From: Isoperla grammatica
Taxonomy: Eukaryota; Arthropoda; Insecta; Plecoptera; Perlodidae
DNA length: 64,000 bases
Assembly: GCA_945910005.1 (NCBI GenBank)
Contig: OX246747.1
Coordinates: forward strand, 38,817,190 to 38,881,189
Direction: 5' to 3'
A model generated the notes under the pieces. That model searched no databases, was not told where the DNA came from, and worked only from the letters and a program-made list of their open reading frames with translations. The translations under genes were made by a program, and so were the position numbers. Of this stretch, positions 42,351 to 55,000 are shown piece after piece. Within the stretch, counting starts at the first letter, position 1. Every line of letters begins with the position of its first letter.

Positions 42351-42935
42351 ATTGCACATTTAAGGGTTTACTACTTGTGACACACATAAGTTACCATGCC
42401 ACCTTGTGTGTTTGGGCAATGTTGGTCATCTTTTCTGGCAACCTCTCACTACATTTCATGCATCATACGCCATACTCGACATTGTTACGATTTTTAACAC
42501 TACTTCTTTTGAGTATTCAGAAATATTTAATTAATTCGCACTGAATATTCCAAGCATGTTTGTAACTCAAGCGTCCTGTTACAGCGAGCAACTAAGCGCG
42601 GGGTTGGGCTGCCATGCAGACAATGGAGCCCCATCACACGAGACCTTCGAGTTCCAGAGTTCCAGCCTTCCAGTAATCCCACACCAGAGAGAGGTAAATA
42701 ATACATTGCCCGCCTGCCCGGTATGACTGAATTAACCATCAGTGACTGCTCATAAACGAGGTCCAGGCTATGTTGGATGAGGATACATATTTTAAATAAG
42801 GTCTTGCTGGTTGGCCCCGAAAGACTCGTCTATGACAAAAGCATCTGTAAGGTTGCTTCGGGACAAGTATAGAGCCATAGTTAGTTATGATTCTTTCTTA
42901 CAGGACTGCTGCATGGAAGAGATCGACTCGGGGGT
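42351..42935. other. Intergenic with partial MITE end
   Basis: At about 42829-42871, CTATGACAAAAGCATCTGTA then AGGTTGCTTCGGGACAAGTA repeats the right end of the MITE at 21083-21246. The rest, including the open frame at 42527-42739, is unrecognised. Confidence 0.5.
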
Positions 42936-42936
42936 T

Positions 42937-44045
42937 GTGTGAGTAGTCTACAGGCTGACACACGAAGCTAATATATTCCAGTGTGATGAGGACTGAGGGG
43001 GGGGGGGGGGTTAAGACTCACCCGCATTGCCTGAGATTAGATTAGATTAGATTAAAGACTTAAAGGCTGCAAATGGGCCACAACTACAAGGTGGCAACCT
43101 ATCCAAACCTCCACCCTCCCTCCTCACCTCCTTATCGTCAATCTTTTTCTAAATTCCCTTACTGACTCGCTCTCAACAACCTCCTCGGGTAACTCATTCC
43201 ATTCCCTTACCGTTCTCTCAACAAAACCAAACCTACCCAGATCACTTCTCACTACCCGACGCTGAAACTTCCAATTATGATCCCCTCTCCCTCTATAAAC
43301 TCCTTCTTGCAACCTGCTCTGGATTTCCCCCCACCCTCCTTTCCCCCTAGCTGCTCTATATAAATTACAGATCCTATCACTCCTCCGTCTCTCCTCTAAG
43401 GACTCCCAACCCAGTTCCCCCATCATTGCTGTAACACTATCATAAGCCCTTACCACATTCCCTAACCTATCTTCCACATACCTCCATCTCCTAACTTGTC
43501 CTGTAACCTTCCTTGCCGCCCTACGCTGCACCTTCTCTAATTCCATGACCTCCCCCTTCCTATATGGATCCCACACCGCACCACCATATTCCAATATAGG
43601 CCGTACCACTGTCTTGTAAGCCATATCCTTTACCTCCCTACTAGCTCCCTTCAAATTTCTCATAACAAACCCTAAGTTTCTATATCCCTTTCTTACACTT
43701 TCATGCACCTAGTCCCCCCATCCCAAATCTTCGGCCAATACAATTCCCAAATACTTATACTTCTTTACCTTTTCTTGAACTACCCCCTCAAGAAAATACT
43801 CTCTCACATCCCCTTTTAATTTACGCGTGAACCCAACCACTTTGTACTTTCCCGCATTCAAACCCATCCTATTAACAACAACCCACTCCTCTATCCTGTT
43901 CAAATCATCCTGCAACAACTTAGCATCCTCCAGCATCATCCAGGGTTATGTGAGTAGTCTACAGGCTGACACACGAAGCTAATATATTCCAATGTGGTGA
44001 GGACTGAGGGAAGTGGGGTTTAAGACTCACCCGCATTGCCTGAGG
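42937..44045 (-). mobile_element. 5'-truncated LINE flanked by about 97-bp direct repeats
   Basis: The element body is about 43033-43945 on the minus strand and ends in a (TAATC)n tail (ATTAGATTAGATTAGATTA on the plus strand at 43035-43054). It is bracketed by GTGAGTAGTCTACAGGCTGA through CCCGCATTGCCTGAG at 42937-43034 and again, about 90% identical, at 43947-44045. Confidence 0.8.
43124..43939 (-). pseudogene. C-terminal part of a LINE reverse transcriptase
   Basis: The minus-strand frame opens with MMLEDAKLLQDDLNRIEEWV (the region after the RT catalytic box). It continues with KYKYLGIVLAEDLGWGD, has an in-frame TAG at 43711-43709, then reads VHESVRKGYRNLGFVMRNLK, RPILEYGGAVWDPYRKGE, LEKVQRRAARKVTGQ and FVERTVREWNELPEEVV before the stop near 43124. 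These blocks are the standard thumb/C-terminal region of Jockey/CR1-like RTs. Endonuclease and catalytic RT motifs are absent, so it is dead on arrival. It differs clearly from the LINE at 1-4490. Confidence 0.88.
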
Positions 44046-44059
44046 CAATGAGGCAATAC

Positions 44060-47000
44060 AAATTTGTATTTAAACGAAACACAGTAACACTTTATTATTA
44101 AACATTGTTTATTAGCTCTAGGATTGTAGACAATACATACAATACAATACAATGTAATGGAAATGTTTGGATAAAATAGTTCTTAATTTGCTATATTTGT
44201 TGTTGAAGCAGTTTGAGCATTCAGCAAGGAGCCTGATATACGCTATTCTATACTTGTATACTTCAAAATATAAATCAAATTTGCCCTTGTGTGTTTGTTC
44301 ACTAACAAATAACACATCATTGTCATGAGTATTATGTACCATATTTCAGTCCTTACAAGTTTGAAGGGTATAATAGTTATTGGCCTGCAAAGTTTTTAAA
44401 TAAATAGATATTTTTAAAAACATGTGTGTGCGTATCAACAATAAGAACGCATTTACACCAACTATACACAAGCAGTCTCACGCACAAAGATTTGCAAACG
44501 TACGGTTTATTAAAAATGGCGGACTTGCTGGTGCAGATGGACTTGCGGAAATCCGGACGAATTTCTAGCTATTTGTGGGATAGTCGATTGAGCCACAAAT
44601 TTACGGAGCTCCCGCGCGCATATTTGCGCCCCGGCAAATCCTTTTGTGCACATCCGGTTTAATCAATTTGGGGACGCAAGGCAACAGTTGCGTCCGCAAG
44701 TGGCTATGTACATAAGGCTGTTAGTGACTAAATTGTTAAATACAAATCATCAAAAACCCAAACATAAAAGGACATAAGTTTAGGCAATTAAGCATCATTC
44801 ACAATCAGTCGCACGAATCAAGTCGTAGTTGGACAAAAGGTTTCTTATCCGACATACACAATCGGTTGTAGACCTAGGAGTGATGATCCAAGTATCATAT
44901 TGAATCATACTCTCTGCAATAGGTATAACAGTCCACATGGACTTTACATGTCATGTAATCGAGGTCAATGAACCAATACATGTTGCCATAATAATAAACA
45001 ATTGCTAGTTGTCAGGTACTCGCAAAAATGATGTGGAATTAAAGGGTAAGAAATAAGATTACAATTTGTAAAAAGTCACAAGTATTTTTCAATCAACACT
45101 ATTGTAATAGTTACCATATGGAGTAGGATATGCATCACAATATTGCAACCCCTTGCACTATGATCAAACTGGTACATGACAACTCTAAAATATTATAAAT
45201 TTGTTTTAGATCTACCTATATAATATGTGGATGAGGCCGTGATTTAATGCTAAAAAATGTACTAAAACAATCTAGAAAATACATCTTTCTTTACGACAAT
45301 AATTGCGAAGGTAAAAATTACAATGACCTAAAAAAATCACATAGTATTCCATTTTTATGACTAGCATGAAGTAGACCCTAATCCTAAATACAATTATATA
45401 ATATTATTGGTACAAATCATTGGTTTGTTCTATTTACAGTGATCCGAGTACGTAGCTGCAACAGGGGTCACATACAGACGTTAACATAATACTAATATAT
45501 ATAACCCACTGAGACACAATTATAGCCTTGTTGAAATCAACACAGAGCAACACTTTGAGCTAACACAGGGAATGATATGACGCATGTACGTACGTACTCA
45601 TTTCTACTCTCTCTACAACTACACTTTTAAAATATACGATTTCTGCGATTTACTTTTCTAAAAAAAAAAAAAAAAATGATTTTCTTTTTTTACTTTATCA
45701 TTTTGGAATGTGATTTCTGTTCATGTAAAATAAACATGAAAAACATTTGTCGATCATTTCAACGTCAACGCTCTGCCTAGAGAAGTGAGTTCCCCACGAC
45801 ATGGGCTTGCAATGCTGCCGGAACGTTTGCTGAGCAGGCCAATCCCAACGTAACAATTAATTTGATGTAGACATCAGATCCTTATTTACTGCTCGTTTCA
45901 CGCAAGCACACGGTAATCACAATCCTCATTAGTCACGACCGCTCGAGTTTCCCAGCATCCAATACTCGGAGATAAGTTGCCACTAACATACCTGTTTAAA
46001 TAGCTTGGTAGATTTGCCCTCATTTTGAGAAGTAATACCAAAGTACCTTTGGCAACAGTAGACTTGTTTGGTTGAGCTGCCCGAGATATAAACCGATTTA
46101 CATTGAAATCAGAGTAGAATTAACACAAACATATCTACTTTCACCCGACTTTGTGTGCGGCTAATACAACATTTCGGACCGTTAAAACATGGTCGCCGGT
46201 GTGCGCGCGTAATATTAAGGAATCGGACCCAAATCTTTGTTTACAAGTTTAGCTACTGTAATTTAGTTGCTCGTAATATTTCTCCAGTCTGTGTTTTCTT
46301 CCGATGCTCACCCAGCTATCAGCTTACAATTAACTGCCTTAGTACATCTTTGTTCTTGAATGTTTTGATTATCGGAGACTAGAAGATAAAATACCAACAG
46401 CTTACTTCGATCTTCCGTTGAAACAGAGCACACTTAATTACTCTCTAATTCATGGCAGTGCATACAAAGGTGCAGCCGAAGCCGTATGACTATTAACTTC
46501 AATCCCAACTTGATTGTTTCGATGTTATTCCATCTGCTGTAACATTGTCAGTATATTTATAAAAAACATCAACGTGCAAAGTACTTTCCTGAGACGTGAG
46601 GATACCAAGCATCAGGAGTAGAGGTCCAGAAACTTTGGTAAGTTCGTGAGTGTTTTATTAAAATATATCTTCCAATCAAAGTGTCTTTGTTTCATCATAA
46701 CCAGGACAGTTGTTGTTCGTAGTTGAGATGTGTTACTCGAAATCCCCCGACCACAACACTTGATGCTACCTAGCTGTCGTTTGATCAGTGTTTAACGGCC
46801 TTGCATACTTAAATCAGCAGATTTCCTGAGCATTTCGTCATTGCTTTGTTTCCAACTACGGAAATAAATGACCGCGTGTCTTATGCCGTCACACAATGAC
46901 GTTATAGAACATTGCTGCCGTTTTTAAGGGGAAATATAGTCTTAATTATTAAACTCGCACACAATCAAAGGATTCGAGTAATATCTTAAGAACGCTTCAT

Positions 47001-47060
47001 AATATTAAAAAGTGTTTATATTTTCATAAGAACTAGAAACTGGATTTAGAAATGTTTAAA
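44060..47060. other. Intergenic 3 kb, no gene recognised
   Basis: Mostly AT-rich. A CpG-bearing patch with ATGGCGGACTTGCTGGTGCA at 44514 gives a 78-codon frame (44426-44662) without recognisable domain. A poly-A run is at 45661-45675. This side is 3' of mbc, so part of it may be its 3' UTR. Confidence 0.4.
46654..46659 (-). terminator. Possible mbc polyadenylation signal AATAAA
   Basis: The first AATAAA on the minus strand that I find downstream of the mbc stop is here, about 730 bases after it. There is no independent support. Confidence 0.2.
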
Positions 47061-47189
47061 TATTGCAATCATTGCAGGTGTCATTTTGGAAAAACCATTC
47101 AACCACTTTTTCAATAATGTGGAACGTTCTCAAGACAGACACAGCAGTAGGGGTAGTTCATGGCGTGAATGGTGCCAACGAACGGGGGC

Positions 47190-47490
47190 TACGATTACGT
47201 TGGACTCTCCCCGTTGGTTTCCACGGTCTGTGGCTGCGGCTGCAACCGCGGCACGGAGTAGTTCTCCACCCCCGCGGCCGTCACGCTACCATTACGTTGG
47301 ACTCTCCCCGTTGGTTTCCGCCGTCTGTGGCTGCGGCTGCAACCGCGGCACGGAGTAGTTCTCACCCCCGCGGCCACACGCTACCATTACGTTGGACTCT
47401 CCCCGTTGGTTTCCGCCGTCTGTGGCTGCGGCTGCAACCGCGGCACGGAGTAGTTCTCCACCCCCGCGGCCGACACGCCATCGCTCGACT
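47190..47490 (-). repeat. 95-97-bp triplication over the mbc stop codon
   Basis: ACGTTGGACTCTCCCCGTTG begins at 47197, 47294 and 47389. The third is the genuine C-terminal coding end; the other two follow the stop and would be 3' UTR. Confidence 0.92.
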
Positions 47491-47794
47491 GTTTCCGCTC
47501 GACTGTCCCGTTGGGGGTGGAGACCAGCTTGGGGGGTATCGGAGGCGGGGGGAGGTTGCTGATGCGGGGGGACAGCAGCGGGGGGTGGATGTTGAGGTCC
47601 TGCGGGGGGGCGTGGGGGAACTCAAACTCCTCGTAGGACATGTTGTTGAAGTTGTTGGTCGGGGTCTGAGAGGAGGAGGACGGGAACTCAGCGTAGCCCG
47701 AGTCTCGTAGGTCCCCGCTGGCGGCCGCGTGGTCGACATCTGAGTCCAGGCTGATGTCCACCACGCTGTCCATGCTGAAGATGGCGGCCGCCCC
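47387..47794 (-). CDS. mbc: mbc terminal exon o (residues 744-878 and stop)
   Basis: Reads [40 protein letters not shown], then [37 protein letters not shown] and a Q/P-rich end [20 protein letters not shown] before TAA at 47389-47387. PPPPIPPK matches the C-terminal Crk-binding type motif of DOCK1 proteins. The last 30 codons lie in a sequence repeated twice more beyond the stop. Confidence 0.87.
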   Translation of the reverse strand, partial: GAAAIFSMDSVVDISLDSDVDHAAASGDLRDSGYAEFPSSSSQTPTNNFNNMSYEEFEFPHAPPQDLNIHPPLLSPRISNLPPPPIPPKLVSTPNGTVERKQSSDGVSAAGVENYSVPRLQPQPQTAETNGESPT

Positions 47795-48916
47795 CTGGCA
47801 ACATAGATCACCCTTCCTTAATCAATGGTTCGATTTACTCTATATATTATTGGTTTAGAGAGAAATAGATGTTATGATGTTGTTCTTGTCTTAGGAATAA
47901 ATAAACGGTGACTTTGGAGCCGTCCTAGCAACGAAGCACTCAATAAATTCAAAGTAGTTCTGAATCGGCCTTGTTGATTCTGGCATTTGTCCGCAGGTGT
48001 TCGCACTGTCCAATCACTGATTCATATGTTTCATATTTGAAATATCGATCTTTGATTGGTTATCGCTCACTCGTTGATGGTGTTCGAAGCCTACAGGGTT
48101 GGTTTAGTCACTTTAAATTAAAGTCCCCGAAAGCAAATCAATTTAGTTACTGAGTGGGTAGACTCTAAATGTGAATTTATTTTGTATTTTATTTATTTAC
48201 AATGTTTTGTAACCTGAGCAAAAGAGCTCCTAACAAAACTAATAAAGGAACACACTAACTGTTGTCTGACATGAGTGAGTGATAGTACCAGTACATGTCT
48301 GCTGGGTGATAGTACCGGTAAGTGTCTGTTGGGTGATAGTACTGACACATGTCTGCCCACTCAGTTGCAACAACTGATGTTCAGTGGGGGACAATAATAC
48401 TTTTTACTATCTGCATCGTTGCTATGACGGCTCCAAAGTATCCAGTATCATATACCATACATTAATAGATTAATCAAGTTACAAAGTTAAAAATCCCCAC
48501 CTTGATTCGGGAATAAAACCTGCATAGGATTGAACCCACAAGGCCAATGAGCCACGGGGTAATAGAGGAGGAGGGGGGGGGGGGTGTAGTACAATGTGCA
48601 TGTTTTTGTAAAGTAGTAATAATTCAAGCCAAACGAGAACTAACTCACCTTCTTAACGAGCCGTTTAGGCGGAGCGGGCGGCGTCGTGTCTAGGAATAGA
48701 TTCGTGTTGCGTTTGTCCGAGACTGAAACACGATCCAATCAAACAATAATAAAAAATACCGAACAAAACAAAATCACAATAGAGATATAAAACAGCAACA
48801 ACAACAACAACAATACAAATTACTATCGAGGACGGAACGTTGAACAATGAAATTTGATTGGAAAAATATAAAATTGTTATGGGGTATACATTTTAACTTT
48901 TAATTTATGATAGACA

Positions 48917-48972
<56 letters not shown>

Positions 48973-48978
48973 ATAGCC

Positions 48979-49054
<76 letters not shown>

Positions 49055-52000
49055 ACGACAGTAACGCACCCTGTCCTCTGGGAGGCAGTGGAGGCGCCTC
49101 CTCTATGCTGGCCTCGGACCAGGAGTTGCGTAGAGGGGTGGTGACTGTGCTGCTCTCGGTGGGCAGGTTGAGAGGCTTGCTCAGCGAGCGCTGGTGGGTC
49201 TGTCGGGGGGCACGGGGGACCTGGGGGCTGAGGTCCCCATCCAGGCCCTCGCTGCAACAAGGACACGCGGATATTACACCGTCTCGACATAGACAGAGTT
49301 GAAAGTTGGCACCGAGAAGACCCAATACATAAGTAACGAGAAGTTTCGACACCAATACTTTCCATGTGTTTCATGTGTTGGCAGTCACTCCCTGTGTTTA
49401 GAGCTGTGCTCTCTTCCCCCAACCCCGATTCATTATGTACGAGCAGAAACGATTGATATCTCTTGTAATTTTGTTAGTGATTGTTGTATGGCAACGATTT
49501 GATAAAGATCTCGATAAGTCTGATAGAAATCATCATCATCATCATTATCCGTTGCCGTTTCCTGCTTCTGGCAGGGTCAGCTTGGGTTTCACAACCACAT
49601 TTTTCCACCTCTTCCTATCTTCCCACTTCCTCTACTTGCTCCTAGTTCTCTCCTTTCTTCTGTAAGTCTTCAGCAATCTTTTCCTTCCATCTCTTCCTTG
49701 GTCATCCCCGTCTTCTTCTTCCTTCGATCTTTTTTTCATATAAATTATAAATATTTTAATATAGGCCTAAATATTAACATTAAATATTTGTTTGCGAGAA
49801 CAATGTAAAGTTCTATAATTTGTCGGGTATATTTGTTGTTGAAAATACCATGCATCGTATACGTACCAGGAGGACCGCATGGGGGGTAGAGAAGAGTAGT
49901 CCGCGTTGCCCCTAGTGGGGGTTCTGGCAAGCAGGTCCGCGGTGGCGTTATAGCCGGCAGACTTTGGCCGCGCGTCTCTGTGGGGGATGGGAGGTGGGCC
50001 AGCCCCTCCGTCACAGTCTAGGCTCTCCAGCACCTCCTAGCAACAACAACACACACTTAGCAGACCACAGCTCCCACGGCACTCAACGGAATAGGCTACT
50101 AGCAACAACAACACACACTTAACAGACCACAGCTCCCATGGCACTCAACGGAATAGGCTACTAGCAACAACAACACATGCTTAGCAGACCACAGCTCCCA
50201 CGGCACTCAACGGAATAGGCTACTAGCAACAACAACACACACTTAGCAGACCACAGCTCCCACGGCACTCAACGGAATAGGCTACTAGCAACACCAAAAG
50301 ACAACAATGAAACAAATGAATTGAATCGATGGACAAACAACAAGCTGTCAAAAAATAATTTCTTCCGATTCTGGAAAATAAAACAAAAAACAAACAAATA
50401 CACATACAAAACTTTCACTTGGTTGTTGTCCATCATTAAAAGTTTTAAATGGCGAGCAGTTACTATTGCTACACTTGTTTTTATTTCTATGGTTACAGCT
50501 GATTGTTTGTCCATCAGTTCAATTCATTTGTTCCATTGTTGTAGTCCGGATGTGACGTCAGTTGCGGGTTCCCTATATAAGAAATATACACGGGTTTTAT
50601 GGCCGAGGAAGGAAAGAGCTCGCCCGACTCACCATTGGTTTAGTGTAGATGTCCTCATCCTCCAGCATAAGATGGCCGAAGCCCAGCCCGCTGGACGCTG
50701 ATGAACGGTTGCTGGGAACGTCCGGAGTGTCCTTGGAACGTCCAATTGGCAATGGCGGGAGGGGCGAGCTGCAACAACACAAATACATACACGTGTTCAT
50801 ATGTGAATGTGTTTAGAGTGCCCAACGGCTTTGGATACTTAGCAATGGGGGATGGATAGGGAGGAAACCAACAGCTTACCTTGGTCGTCACAAGTTTCGT
50901 CAGGTCGTCAACAAGGTAAGCTGTTGGTTTCCTTCTTATCTACCCCCATGCTAAATATATGTGTTAGTTAGTTATATTAACAGTTCCATTACAATGTATA
51001 TTATACCAGTAGCAATCATTTGTTTAGCTTTTTTGTTTTGGTAAGGACAATTCACATGGAAGCAAAGACAATTTTGAGACAATGATGAGGGTGGAGAGTT
51101 GCCTGAAAATCTTCGTCTCTGACATAATAACAGAAACTATCAGCTACATTTGCAATTACATTTCGGTTTTTAGTGTTCACATTCGGAGACCAAATCGCGT
51201 TTTCGAACCCCACCATCGTTTTCGATTTCTCGCAAATGAAACTCGACTCACTTGACTATCGACTCCTGGTGAAGCTTGCGCGCCGGCCGCCCCAGCGAGT
51301 TGGCCAGATCGCGCAAGCCGGTCTTGAGCTGTGCAAACCTCTCCTGTAGCCGCCTGTGCAACGGCTGCACTCCGGGAGGTGCCAGCTGGCCGTGCAATGC
51401 CAGCCCACTCTCAGACACTTGGACCTGTAACAAGTACGTGCAACGTTACGGCTGTGCAAACCTCTCCTGTAGCCGCCTGTGCAAGGGAGGTGCCAGCTGG
51501 CCGTGCAACGCCAGCCCACTCTCAGACACTTGGACCTGTAACAAGTACGTGCAACGTTACGGCTGTGCAAGGGAGGTGCCAGCTGGCCGTGCAACGCCAG
51601 CCCACTCTCAGACACTTGGACCTGTAACAAGTACGTGCAACGTTACGGCTGTGCAAGGGAGGTGCCAGCTGGCCGTGCAATGCCAGCCCACTCTCAGACA
51701 CTTGGACCTGTAACAAGTACGTGCAACGTTACGGCTGTGCAAGGGAGGTGCCAGCTGGCCGTGCAATGCCAGCCCACTCTCAGACACTTGGACCTGTAAC
51801 AAGTACGTGCAACGTTACGGCTGCACTCCGGGAGGTGCCAGCTGGCCGTGCAATGCCAGCCCACTCTCAGACACTTGGACCTGTAACAAGTACGTGCAAC
51901 GTTACGGCTGTGCAAGGGAGGTGCCAGCTGGCCGTGCAATGCCAGCCCACTCTCAGACACTTGGACCTGTAACAAGTACGTGCAACGTTACGGCTGTGCA

Positions 52001-55000
52001 AGGGAGGTGCCAGCTGGCCGTGCAATGCCAGCCCACTCTCAGACACTTGGACCTGTAACACGCACATCCTTGTTACTCCGTTACATTACACGTCCAATTT
52101 AATACAATAATAATACAAATAAAAAATTTGGTTACTTATAACATTTGCCTGACCAATTAAATAATATTTCAGAGTCGAGGGTATCAAAAGGTAACGAAAG
52201 AAGGGTAATGACGGCACCAGACGCCAATAAAACGTACCACTGAAGAATTGGGAGTGCCTAATTCTTTAAAATACATCAAAGTTTCAAAGTAAAACAGAAG
52301 TATTTCAATAATTTCTAGCAAATGAAGCTTTTATTACTGTGTGCAAACACGTAACAATTAAACGAATACGAATGAACTGTATGAATTCCAGTCTGAGTTC
52401 GCCAGCTTCTTAACCGCATAACGCTACAGTGTTGTTGTCGTACCTGCTCCAGTGTGAGGCTCTTGAGTCTGTATATGTGGTCCGAGAACTCGGGATGCAT
52501 CTTGGCGAACTCCTGAGTGAGGAACGCCTGTTGGTACTTGGAGATGCCTCCCATCACGTTCGCATCGATTATACCCTGCGAGGAGACATTCAAGAGATTC
52601 AGTTGACAACTATATTACTATAACCATGTGAGCAGTAGTTAATCTTCATAATATAAGACAGTAGAAATTATCTAAAGTTTCCAGATTGACAATATTCTAG
52701 AACCAAATATTATTAGGGTTGTTACTATTAAGTAGCCCGTACAGATGGGTTAGACTTGGCCACAATATCGATATATTTGTAGATACGGTAGCCAACGAAC
52801 TGCAACTAGGAGTACAACTAAATGAATAGTCACCAACAATGGCCAAAGGTACAGAAGGACGACAGCTTACATTGAACTGGTTGTCTCGTTCACACAGTGT
52901 CAGTACAGCTACAACCAATAAGATGCCTCTTCTGGCAGCCCACCTGCTACTTTCAAGGTAAGCTGACATCTTCAGTACCTTTCTCCACACCGGAGCAAAA
53001 TATTCATTTTGTTGTATTGTAGGCCTACTCCTAATTTAAAATAATATTGATATACAGATAGGCCTACAGCAAAACATTTACTAGCACGAAGGAATGTAAA
53101 TGCATGCACGTGTAACCACATGCTAAAGGGGTGTATGCATGTAGGAGTGTATGCATGTAGGAGTGTACGCATGTAGGGGTGTATGCATGTAGGAGTGTAC
53201 GCATGTAGGGGTGTACGCATGTAGGGGTGTATGCATGTAGGAGTGTACGCATGTAGGAGTGTACGCATGTGGAAGTGTAGTAGGAGTGTACGCATGTAAG
53301 AGTGTATACATCTAGGAGTGTACGCATATAGGAGTGTACGCATGTAGGAGTGTACGCATGTAGGAGTGTACGCATGTAGGAGTGTACGCACCTGCAACCG
53401 CATGCTGAAGGGGTTGATGTTCTTATTGGGATCAGCAGTGTACTGTGTGATGAGCTGCCTCAGCTCTCGGTTGACGTGTTCCATGGTCTCACACGCGTAC
53501 TGTACGCATGTAAGAGTGTATACATCTAGGAGTGTACGCATGTAGGAGTGTACGCACCTGCAACCGCATGCTGAAGGGGTTGATGTTCTTATTGGGATCA
53601 GCAGTGTACTGTGTGATGAGCTGCCTCAGCTCTCGGTTGACGTGTTCCATGGTCTCACACGCGTACTGTACGCATGTAGGAGTGTACGCATGTAGGAGTG
53701 TACGCATGTAGGAGTGTACGCACCTGCAACCGCATGCTGAAGGGGTTGATGTTCTTATTGGGATCAGCAGTGTACTGTGTGATGAGCTGCCTCAGCTCTC
53801 GGTTGACGTGTTCCATGGTCTCACACGCGTACTGTACGCATGTAAGAGTGTATACATCTAGGAGTGTACGCATGTAGGGGTGTACGCACCTGCAACCCCA
53901 TGCTGAAGGGGTTGATGTTCTTATTGGGATCAGCAGTGTACTGTGTGATGAGCTGCCTCAGCTCTCGGTTGACGTGTTCCATGGTCTCACACGCGTACTG
54001 TACGCATGTAAGAGTGTATACATGTAGGAGTGTACGCATGCAGGAGTGTACGCACCTGCAACCGCATGCTGAAGGGGTTGATGTTCTTATTGGGATCAGC
54101 AGTGTACTGTGTGATGAGCTGCCTCAGCTCTCGGTTGACGTGTTCCATGGTCTCACACGCGTACTGTACGCATGTAAGAGTGTATACATCTAGGAGTGTA
54201 CGCATGTAGGAGTGTACGCACCTGCAACCGCATGCTGAAGGGGTTGATGTTCTTATTGGGATCAGCAGTGTACTGTGTGATGAGCTGCCTCAGCTCTCGG
54301 TTGACGTGTTCCATGGTCTCACACGCGTACTGTACGCATGTAAGAGTGTATACATCTAGGAGTGTACGCATGTAGGAGTGTACGCACCTGCAACCGCATG
54401 CTGAAGGGGTTGATGTTCTTATTGGGATCAGCAGTGTACTGTGTGATGAGCTGCCTCAGCTCTCGGTTGACGTGTTCCATGGTCTCACTTGCGTACTGTA
54501 CGCATGTAAGAGTGTATACATCTAGGAGTGTACGCATGTAGGAGTGTACGCACCTGCAACCGCATGCTGAAGGGGTTGATGTTCTTATTGGGATCAGCAG
54601 TGTACTGTGTGATGAGCTGCCTCAGCTCTCGGTTGACGTGTTCCATGGTCTCACACGCGTACTGTACGCATGTAAGAGTGTATACATGTAGGAGTGTACG
54701 CATGCAGGAGTGTACGCACCTGCAACCGCATGCTGAAGGGGTTGATGTTCTTATTGGGATCAGCAGTGTACTGTGTGATGAGCTGCCTCAGCTCTCGGTT
54801 GACGTGTTCCATGGTCTCACACGCGTACTGTACGCATGTAAGAGTGTATACATCTAGGAGTGTACGCATGTAGGAGTGTACGCACCTGCAACCGCATGCT
54901 GAAGGGGTTGATGTTCTTATTGGGATCAGCAGTGTACTGTGTGATGAGCTGCCTCAGCTCTCGGTTGACGTGTTCCATGGTCTCACACGCGTACTGTACG

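Noticed and set aside
44426..44662. 78-codon plus-strand frame beginning near ATGGCGGAC
   Set aside because: CpG-bearing start context looked gene-like, but no domain, splice continuation or similarity was recognised.
47063..47710. 215-codon plus-strand frame
   Set aside because: Antisense shadow of the GC-rich mbc terminal exon and its triplicated end.
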